From: Desulfatirhabdium butyrativorans
GTDB lineage: Bacteria; Desulfobacterota; Desulfobacteria; Desulfobacterales; JAIFKL01
Length of the DNA: 7,271 nt
Assembly: GCA_022736535.1 (NCBI GenBank)
Contig: DZCT01000258.1
Span: 1 to 7,271, forward strand
Reading direction: 5' to 3'
Part shown: positions 1 to 4,182 of the stretch, one piece after another
How positions within the stretch are numbered: the first letter of the stretch is position 1
Layout of the letters: each line of letters begins with the position of its first letter
Program-made: the position numbers and the translations under genes
The notes under the pieces: generated by a model
Database searches by the model: none
Told to the model about the DNA's origin: nothing
The model's input: only the letters and a program-made list of their open reading frames with translations

Positions 1-4
1 GCGA

Positions 5-79
5 GACAGAAATCATGTGAATCCTTTAATCAGGTGAATCAGGGTTCGGACAATGGGCGGGCGGCAATCCTTGCAGATG
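5..79 (+). repeat. Right arm of composite palindromic repeat, copy A
   Basis: This arm starts GACAGAAATCATG and contains CCTTTAATC and CAGGGTTCGGACA, like the arms at 986-1042 and 1870-1926 but diverged. Bases 20-47 are an exact reverse complement of 898-925 on the far side of vapBC. Bases 65-79 carry the boundary word CAATCCTTGCAGATG, inverted relative to its other copies. The left half of this copy presumably lies upstream of the window. The vapB Shine-Dalgarno starts only 15 nt after it, so any vapBC promoter must lie in or before this repeat. Confidence 0.75.
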
Positions 80-105
80 AAGGATGTGCTGCTGGAGGTA
101 TTAAA

Positions 106-306
106 ATGGCAACTCATCTTACAATAGATGACAATCTGATCGAAAGAGTTCTGGCGGTGGCGGAACAGAAAACAAAAGAAGCGGCTGTAACCGAGGCGTT
201 GGAAGAATATATCCGCCGGCGTGAACAGATGAAAATTATTGACTTGTTCGGAACAATAGATTTTGATCCCGAATATGACTATAAAATTCAGAGGGCTAAA
301 AAATGA
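106..306 (+). CDS. vapB: VapB-family antitoxin (type II toxin-antitoxin)
   Basis: This 66-aa protein neutralises the VapC RNase encoded next to it and, in this family, represses its own operon. Residues 1-40 (MATHLTIDDNLIERVLAV through EALEEYIRRR) have the ribbon-helix-helix layout of the short VapB/DUF2191 antitoxins: a beta strand with a TIDD turn, then an alpha helix ending in an Arg-rich stretch. Residues 42-66, containing IDLFGTIDFDPEYD, are the usual flexible toxin-binding tail. I chose the ATG at 106 because GGAGG at 94-98 lies 7 nt upstream. The in-frame ATG at 34 would add 24 residues translated from the upstream repeat and has no ribosome binding site. The stop overlaps the vapC start in ATGA (303-306), which implies translational coupling. 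The family call is by motif recall, not a search. Confidence 0.88.
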   Translation: MATHLTIDDNLIERVLAVAEQKTKEAAVTEALEEYIRRREQMKIIDLFGTIDFDPEYDYKIQRAKK

Positions 307-725
307 AGGTGCCGGCAGACACTTCTGTATGGTCATTGGCACTGCGGAGAAAACAGCCCCCTCGGAATCCTTTTGTGGCAGAGCTTCGGGAGCTGATCCG
401 GGAAATGAGGGTGCAAATGATCGGACCCGTCCGTCAGGAACTTCTCTCCGGAATCCCTTCCCAATCCCAATTTGAAACACTTCGCCGCCGTCTGTCTGCG
501 TTTCCGGATATGAAAATCAGCACATCGGATTACGAACTCGCGGCTGAATTTTTCAATATCTGTCGGGCAAAAGGGATTCAGGGTTCAAACACCGATTTTC
601 TGATCTCTGCGATTTCAATCTCGCACAAAATGCCGATTCTGACAACAGATAACGATTTCAAAATGTTCCAGAAACATATTCCGATCCGTTTACATCTCCA
701 TCGTTTTCAAGGAAAAGAAGCGTAA
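303..725 (+). CDS. vapC: VapC-type PIN-domain endoribonuclease toxin
   Basis: This 140-aa single-domain PIN nuclease is the toxin of the pair. VapC proteins are Mg/Mn-dependent RNases, commonly cleaving tRNA or rRNA. The acidic catalytic set is intact: D6 in the N-terminal ADTSVW motif, E46 in RQELLSG, D98 in NTDFLISA and D116 (with D118) in TTDNDF. The length is normal for the family and there is no sign of truncation, so the toxin is probably active if expressed. The ATG at 303 overlaps the vapB stop by 4 nt, and no separate Shine-Dalgarno is needed if translation is coupled. No terminator is visible after the stop. The next module of the region begins 128 bp downstream with an inverted repeat arm. 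The RNA target cannot be read from sequence. Confidence 0.92.
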   Translation: MKVPADTSVWSLALRRKQPPRNPFVAELRELIREMRVQMIGPVRQELLSGIPSQSQFETLRRRLSAFPDMKISTSDYELAAEFFNICRAKGIQGSNTDFLISAISISHKMPILTTDNDFKMFQKHIPIRLHLHRFQGKEA

Positions 726-852
726 GGCTTTTTCTATAGCTATGCCTGAAGTAAGTAAACGATAGCGAATCTTTGTGATGATTTTTGGAATTATCCGAAC
801 CGTGAACTGCACGGATTATGGGTTCGGCTGCATGGCTTGCGGCGTGTGTGTC
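726..852. other. Spacer after vapC with small nested inverted repeats
   Basis: There is no gene here. Two alternative short stems overlap: CCGAACC at 795-801 pairs with GGTTCGG at 821-827, and CCGTG at 800-804 pairs with CACGG at 810-814. No T-tract follows, so a rho-independent terminator is not supported. The rest of the gap up to relB (853-1147) is the composite repeat described separately plus a 9-bp tandem repeat. Confidence 0.5.
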
Positions 853-1065
853 ATCTGCAAGGATTGTGTTTAAGCAGGGATTTCCGGTAAAATGTCTGAA
901 CCCTGATTCACCTGATTAAAGGATTTTCCTGATTTCTGTTTTGCAGTTCAAGTTGTCAATGAAATTCGGCATGTTCGATTGGCTTGACAGAAATCATGCA
1001 AATCCTTTAATCCTGAAAATCAGGGTTCGGACAGTGTGCGGGCATCTGCAAGGATTGTGTGCAAG
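853..1065. repeat. Composite palindromic repeat module, copy B/C, between vapBC and relBE
   Basis: The left arm (853-940) begins ATCTGCAAGGATTGTGT and runs through GAACCCTGATTC and AAAGGATTT. A ~45-nt spacer follows, then the right arm (986-1042) in inverted sense, GACAGAAATCATGC through GGTTCGGACAGTG. The boundary word ATCTGCAAGGATTGTGT recurs at 1044-1060 in direct orientation. The left arm matches 1744-1830 with roughly ten differences. The right arm is identical to 1870-1926 over 57 nt. The module is non-coding, and its two arms could form a long imperfect hairpin or cruciform. Confidence 0.85.
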
Positions 1066-1100
1066 AATTGTATATCTGACAGAACTGTATAAAAAAAATA

Positions 1101-1134
1101 TGTGATATATGTGATATATGTGATATATGTGATA
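1101..1134 (+). repeat. 9-bp tandem repeat directly upstream of the relB-like antitoxin
   Basis: The unit TGTGATATA occurs three times in perfect tandem (1101-1127), followed by a partial fourth copy to 1134. It directly precedes the Shine-Dalgarno AGGAG at 1136-1140. Its AT-rich, -10-like content and position make it a candidate promoter or operator element for autoregulation. A possible -35 (CTGACA, 1076-1081) lies 17 bp before TATGTG (1099-1104), but that -10 match is weak. The repeat itself is certain; its role is inferred. Confidence 0.8.
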
Positions 1135-1147
1135 AAGGAGTCATCAG

Positions 1148-1396
1148 ATGATTACTGAAAAATTCTGGTCAAAAGACCGCTTTCCGCTTGTTTATGAAAA
1201 TAACGAACCCAAAGCAGTCATTATAGACATGAAAACTTTTGAAAAGATAGACCTGATTTTAAACAATCTGATGAATCGGGAAACAGAATCAGAGGACAGG
1301 CTTCTCTCAGCCTCCGGTCTGCTGGAAAAACTGATGAAAGAAGCCGGAAAGTCTTCAGCGTCAGAGGATTGGAGAGCCGAACTTGATGAATTATAA
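1148..1396 (+). CDS. RelB/Phd-YefM-like antitoxin
   Basis: This 82-aa protein precedes and overlaps a RelE-like toxin gene, so it is most likely the toxin's antitoxin and a DNA-binding autorepressor. Residues 1-42 read as a Phd/YefM-type fold: short strands ending in KAVIIDMKTF followed by the helix EKIDLILNNLM. This resembles the family pattern of a PKAVVL strand followed by an EEYEKL helix. Residues 50-82 are a charged, helical tail ending WRAELDEL, the usual toxin-neutralising region. The start has AGGAG at 1136-1140 with 7-nt spacing, next to the tandem repeat that may serve as operator. The exact antitoxin subfamily (RelB versus Phd/YefM) is uncertain. Confidence 0.8.
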   Translation: MITEKFWSKDRFPLVYENNEPKAVIIDMKTFEKIDLILNNLMNRETESEDRLLSASGLLEKLMKEAGKSSASEDWRAELDEL

Positions 1397-1727
1397 TGTG
1401 ATATTCGGCAGGTCTTTTAAACGTAGCGTCAAAAAACTTGAAAAGCGTTTTCCTTCTGTCAAAAAAGATGTCAAAACTGCTGTTGAAGTTCTTTTGGAAA
1501 ACCCGGAACTCGGCATTCTGATTCCTGACAGTTTGGGCGTCAGAAAATTACGGCTCAGAAACTCAGATATGAAAAGAGGAAAAAGCGGCGCCTACCGACT
1601 GCTGTATCTGTTTGATCAGACATCAGAAAGCATTTATTTTTTACTTCTTTATGCCAAATCCGACCGGGAAAATATCACACAGCACGAAATTCAGGAACTT
1701 TTAGATCAACTATCTGAAAATGAATAG
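1386..1727 (+). CDS. RelE/ParE-superfamily toxin
   Basis: This 113-aa basic protein has the order of the RelE toxin fold. An N-terminal strand (NYNVIFGRSF) precedes a helical hairpin (residues 10-40, Lys/Arg-rich, with KKLEKRFPSVKKDV). Strands follow with KLRLRN (54-59), KSGAYRLLYLF (66-76) and IYFLLLYAKSDRENI (83-97), then a C-terminal helix. The conserved basic and aromatic positions (K54, R56, R58, K66, R71, Y89, K91) suit a ribosome-dependent mRNA interferase, although ParE-like gyrase poisons share the fold. The ATG at 1386 is preceded by GGAGAG at 1371-1376. A TTG at 1383 and a GTG at 1398 are in frame but less likely. The gene overlaps the antitoxin by 11 nt, so the two are co-translated. 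No terminator is visible after it. Confidence 0.87.
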   Translation: MNYNVIFGRSFKRSVKKLEKRFPSVKKDVKTAVEVLLENPELGILIPDSLGVRKLRLRNSDMKRGKSGAYRLLYLFDQTSESIYFLLLYAKSDRENITQHEIQELLDQLSENE

Positions 1728-1743
1728 TAATCAGCTAAAAAAT

Positions 1744-1950
1744 ATCTGCAAGGATTGTGTGTAAGCAGGGATTTCGGGAAAAATGTCCGAACCCTGATTC
1801 GCCTGATGAAAGGATTTAAGGATTTGTGTTCAGCCCTTTGAGGCTCGGCGGACCTGCCTGGGCAGGTGAGACAGAAATCATGCAAATCCTTTAATCCTGA
1901 AAATCAGGGTTCGGACAGTGTGCGGGAGCGTATCTGCAAGGATTTCTTTG
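1744..1950. repeat. Composite palindromic repeat module, copy D/E, after relBE
   Basis: This is the second full copy of the module at 853-1065. The left arm (1744-1830) begins ATCTGCAAGGATTGTGTG and has the same GAACCCTGATTC core. The spacer contains a perfect small palindrome, ACCTGCC-TG-GGCAGGT (1852-1867). The right arm (1870-1926) is identical to 986-1042 over 57 nt. The boundary word recurs as ATCTGCAAGGATT at 1932-1944. The module therefore follows the second toxin-antitoxin pair as copy B/C follows the first. Confidence 0.85.
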
Positions 1951-2250
1951 TTCTATAAGGAGTTATGAGGATAGCCCGGCAATTCATTGCCGGGAATTTC
2001 CCCGAACACTGGAAAGAATGGCTCATCTCTACAATATCTCACCGGGCGAGGTTTATGAAAAGCTTATTAAGAATCGTGACAGAATGCGTTGACAGATTTT
2101 CCGCCCGGTTGGGCATAAACAGACTCGCGGCGATTATCGGAGGGGAAGCCGTGAGGTTCTGAAAAAGAAAGAGCCGTTAAAGCCGCAAGCGTGATAAGAC
2201 CGGACAGAAATTTATCTCTGAATTTCATATCCGAACAGGCAGGCGCATCA
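1951..2250. other. Third slot after the repeat module; no supported gene
   Basis: This stretch follows the second repeat module where a third toxin-antitoxin pair would be expected, but I recognise none. AAGGAG (1957-1962) is only 2 nt before an ATG at 1965 that opens 65 codons of unrecognised sequence. In another frame, the ATG at 2018 encodes 24 residues starting MAHLYNISPGEVYEKL before TGA at 2090, and the frame then stays open for over 30 codons. A 20-bp palindrome at 1975-1994 (CCCGGCAAT/ATTGCCGGG) interrupts the start. It may be a decayed gene or plain non-coding DNA. Confidence 0.35.
1975..1994. repeat. Near-perfect 20-bp palindrome
   Basis: CCCGGCAAT (1975-1983) and ATTGCCGGG (1986-1994) are separated by 2 nt, giving an 8-bp GC-rich stem with a 4-nt loop. 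No T-tract follows, so it is not an obvious terminator. It could be an operator or a single REP-like hairpin. Confidence 0.7.
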
Positions 2251-2258
2251 AAAAAATG

Positions 2259-2287
2259 TTGCTTATTTGCAGCGCATAGCATATAAA
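2259..2287 (+). promoter_or_regulatory. Candidate sigma70-type promoter for the 242-aa lipoprotein gene
   Basis: A -35-like TTGCTT (2259-2264) and a -10-like TATAAA (2282-2287) are separated by exactly 17 bp. They lie 43 nt upstream of the ATG at 2331. The -10 matches five of six consensus positions; the -35 is weaker. Confidence 0.45.
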
Positions 2288-2330
2288 AACCGGACACAGA
2301 TAAAAAAAAATCAGAACAAGGAGGGAAAGT

Positions 2331-3059
2331 ATGAAAAAAGCAATTCGGTTCGCTTCTGCATTTCTGATATTGCCTTTTCTGTTCGGATGCTACACCCAGA
2401 CGCCCAAACCCACGGGCTATCCCTACAGCGTCCAGCACAAAATGCAGTCTGCCTATCATTGGAAAGTTTTGGCGGAGGACGTGGCAAATCAGATCAGAGA
2501 GACGATGAAAACAGGCGGATACCTGAATTATCCTCTGTATGTTCAGCCAGCCTGCAACGCGCCCAGATGGAACTGCGATCCGCACCGGGAAACCCCTTTC
2601 GGAGAAGGTTTTTATGATCTTCTGACAACGGAACTGCTGAAAACCGGCATGAAAGTCTCTGCCGAAGAAAGCGGCTCGTTTGTGGTGAACACCAAAGTGC
2701 AGGTTTTGTACCATGAGGACGGCCGCCGGACCCGCCCCGCCCCGCCCGGTTATATCACCGCAGGCAGTGCATTGGCAGCTTTCTGGGGATGGGTCATCCG
2801 CGATGCCCGGGATTACGGAAGCGCGTCCGGCGAGGCGCTTGCTGTCGGCGGCGCTGCTGTTACCGGCGCAGCCTTGTATGACTGGGTTTCAGGCATGTTT
2901 GAAACGCTGCCCCATACCGAAGTTCTCATTACCACCTCCATCAAAGATTATAATAAATATGTGATGCGGAAAACAGATATTTATTATATCAATGATCTGG
3001 ATTACTGGCATTATCAGAATCCGCCGCCCGTGCAGACCATTGACGTCAGAGGATCATGA
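2331..3059 (+). CDS. Unrecognised outer-membrane-type lipoprotein, possibly CsgG/FlgO-like
   Basis: The 242-aa product has a textbook lipoprotein signal: MKKAIRF, a hydrophobic core and the lipobox LFGC with C20 as the lipidated residue. D/N is absent at +2 (Y21), which favours outer-membrane sorting under the enterobacterial rule. Residues 40-128 (HWKVLAEDVANQI, PLYVQP, FGEGFYDLLTTELLKTGMKV, FVVNTKVQVLYH) have the strand/helix rhythm of CsgG, LpoB and FlgO-type domains, but I cannot name the family. Residues 140-188 are Gly/Ala-rich (GSALAAFWGWV, GEALAVGGAAVTGAALYDW) and resemble a glycine-zipper or membrane-associated hairpin. C75 and C82 could form a periplasmic disulfide. AAGGAGGG at 2318-2325 fixes the start. 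The next lipoprotein gene is 156 bp downstream, across a repeat. Confidence 0.85.
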   Translation: MKKAIRFASAFLILPFLFGCYTQTPKPTGYPYSVQHKMQSAYHWKVLAEDVANQIRETMKTGGYLNYPLYVQPACNAPRWNCDPHRETPFGEGFYDLLTTELLKTGMKVSAEESGSFVVNTKVQVLYHEDGRRTRPAPPGYITAGSALAAFWGWVIRDARDYGSASGEALAVGGAAVTGAALYDWVSGMFETLPHTEVLITTSIKDYNKYVMRKTDIYYINDLDYWHYQNPPPVQTIDVRGS

Positions 3060-3114
3060 GTAATATATGGGCGGCGGACGGCGGTCGGAGTTACGCCCCG
3101 GTCTGCTCCTGCTT

Positions 3115-3163
3115 CTCGTTCCCACGCTCCGCGTGGGAATGCAGATCAGACGCTCCGCGTCCG
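3115..3163 (+). repeat. CGCTCCGCG palindromic repeat, copy 1
   Basis: CTCGTTCCCACGCTCCGCGT opens a 49-nt unit made of two GC-rich palindromes (CCCACGCTCCGCGTGGG and ACGCTCCGCGT). The same unit recurs at 6474-6522 with only the 6-nt linker between the palindromes changed. It sits in the gap between the two lipoprotein genes and may affect read-through between them. Confidence 0.85.
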
Positions 3164-3215
3164 GTTTCAAAATATTCGGAATGTTTCCCAAAATTTTTTT
3201 TGATTCGAGAAGATT

Positions 3216-3728
3216 ATGATAAAAAAAATTTGTATTACAGTCTGTTGCGCCATGCTGTTAAGCCTGTGGGCTTGCAGGGATGCCAATCTGATCAAAACCA
3301 GTTACGAGGCTGCCGACGAACTGATTGCTCAGGCAAAGCCTCCGCTGATTCCTCAACAATCCATATTGGTTGCGAGTTTTGTCAATATTGACAATCTGGA
3401 AGAGTCCTCGACTTTCGGGAGAACCATTGCGGAATATCTCGGCTCCCGTCTCACGCAGCACGGCTACAAAGTAGTTGAAATGAAACTGAGAAGGTCTATT
3501 TTTATGAAAAAAGACGCGGGCGAGTTTATTCTGTCCAGAGACCTTCAGGAAATCAGCACGCGTCACAATGCTCAGGCAATCATTGCCGGGACCTATGCTG
3601 TCGGGAAAAACGTGGTTTATGTTTCTGCGAGAATTGTCCAACTGTCGGACAGCACGATTCTGTCATCCCACGGATACAAGCTGTCGCTGGGCAGAGACAC
3701 CAAAACCATGCTCGGTATGTACCAGTAA
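3216..3728 (+). CDS. FlgO-domain outer membrane lipoprotein
   Basis: The 170-aa product has a lipoprotein-type signal (MIKKICITVCCAMLLSLWAC, lipid acceptor C20; the W at -2 is unusual). A single domain follows that matches the FlgO family as I know it. Key segments are SYEAADELI (29-37), ILVASFVNIDNLEESSTFGR (50-69), a helix ending in the LTQHGYKVVEMKLR strand (79-92), AIIAGTYAVGKNVVYVSARI (121-140) and a final strand before SSHGYKL. FlgO in Vibrio supports outer-membrane anchoring of the sheathed flagellum. Related proteins occur widely without flagellar genes nearby, as here, so flagellar function is not implied. The Shine-Dalgarno is weak (GAGAAG, 3207-3212). Pairing with the preceding lipoprotein suggests a shared envelope role, which is inference. 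Confidence 0.85.
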   Translation: MIKKICITVCCAMLLSLWACRDANLIKTSYEAADELIAQAKPPLIPQQSILVASFVNIDNLEESSTFGRTIAEYLGSRLTQHGYKVVEMKLRRSIFMKKDAGEFILSRDLQEISTRHNAQAIIAGTYAVGKNVVYVSARIVQLSDSTILSSHGYKLSLGRDTKTMLGMYQ

Positions 3729-3743
3729 CTCATCTTACACACT

Positions 3744-3768
3744 CGTTACGAGGCTCTGCCTCGTAACG
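3744..3768. repeat. TTACGAGGC hairpin, copy 1
   Basis: A perfect 11-bp stem, CGTTACGAGGC/GCCTCGTAACG, closes a 3-nt TCT loop. It begins 16 nt after the FlgO-like stop, but no T-tract follows, so a terminator function is possible without being shown. Confidence 0.8.
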
Positions 3769-3841
3769 CACAGGATATGAGGTTCTGTCTCGTTCCGGCT
3801 GAAAAAAGCCGCCGGCTGCGGCAGAGCCGCGCTGCCCTGCA

Positions 3842-3862
3842 TTACGAGGCAGAGCCTCGTAA
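3842..3862. repeat. TTACGAGGC hairpin, copy 2
   Basis: The stem TTACGAGGC/GCCTCGTAA with an AGA loop is the same palindrome as at 3744-3768 with the loop complemented, so this copy is in the opposite orientation. The two copies bracket 73 bp of GC-rich sequence. Confidence 0.8.
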
Positions 3863-3898
3863 CGAGGTTTCTGCGTAAGGTGAGTCAGTAACGGTGGG

Positions 3899-3996
3899 CT
3901 ACGGAGTATATTGTCATTTCGGGCTGTTCCCGGAAATTTTCCCTTGCCGGCGGATAGCTTTCATGCCCACCCTACGGAGTATATTGTCATTTCGGG
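3899..3996. repeat. 25-nt direct repeat pair with TGTCATTTCG core
   Basis: Bases 3899-3923 and 3972-3996 are identical (CTACGGAGTATATTGTC... ending TTTCGGG). Each is next to a GGTGGG or CCCACC word of opposite sense. The rest of this gene-free gap (3729-4182) is the hairpin pair before it, the inverted repeat after it and a promoter. Confidence 0.8.
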
Positions 3997-4005
3997 GAAG
4001 CCTCT

Positions 4006-4103
4006 CTGTCATTTCGAGCGCAGCGAGAAATCTGAGATTCCTCACTTCGTTTGGAATGACATGAAATAACGATTTCTCCTCACTGCGTTCGTCGAAATGA
4101 CAG
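4006..4103. repeat. Inverted repeat of the TGTCATTTCGAGCGCAGCG type
   Basis: The left arm, CTGTCATTTCGAGCGCAGCG (4006-4025) continuing to GAGAAATC at 4032, is mirrored imperfectly by the right arm at 4071-4103 (GATTTCTC... TCGAAATGACAG). The interior also reads GGAATGACAT, a third related word. This resembles dispersed intergenic repeats seen in many bacterial genomes. The TGTCATTTCG word is shared with 3912-3921, 3985-3994 and the minisatellite at the window end. Confidence 0.75.
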
Positions 4104-4119
4104 GCAGGGGAAAATATTG

Positions 4120-4147
4120 TTGACATGCCGATGTTGCTATTTATCTT
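4120..4147 (+). promoter_or_regulatory. Candidate promoter of dsbD
   Basis: A perfect -35 hexamer TTGACA (4120-4125) is followed after 16 bp by TATCTT (4142-4147), a four-of-six match to the -10. It begins 17 nt after the preceding inverted repeat. Predicted transcription would start near 4154, just ahead of both candidate ATG starts (4183 and 4222). Confidence 0.5.
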
Positions 4148-4182
4148 AACCTTTACTTTTGACATTTACAGATGCTGTAAAA

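Noticed and set aside
34..105. N-terminal extension of vapB from an upstream in-frame ATG
   Set aside because: It translates the repeat arm, has no Shine-Dalgarno, and the ATG at 106 has GGAGG with good spacing and matches the family start.
795..827. Rho-independent terminator after vapC
   Set aside because: Short inverted repeats are present, but no T-tract follows and alternative stems compete.
853..1950. CRISPR array or integron attC sites
   Set aside because: The repeats are few, long, paired as inverted arms and separated by whole genes, with no regular 30-40 bp spacers and no attC-type GTTRRRY/RYYYAAC cores.
2067..2714. 215-codon reverse-strand open frame
   Set aside because: It is antisense to the well-supported lipoprotein gene, with no recognisable domain or plausible start signal.
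3056..3391. 111-codon reading frame overlapping the lipoprotein stop
   Set aside because: It runs through the CGCTCCGCG repeat (giving a RSAWECRSDAP-like spurious peptide) and then overlaps the FlgO-like gene in another frame; no ribosome binding site of its own.
4159..4182. TTG start for DsbD
   Set aside because: No Shine-Dalgarno, would lie only a few bases after the predicted transcription start, and adds residues unlike a signal peptide.
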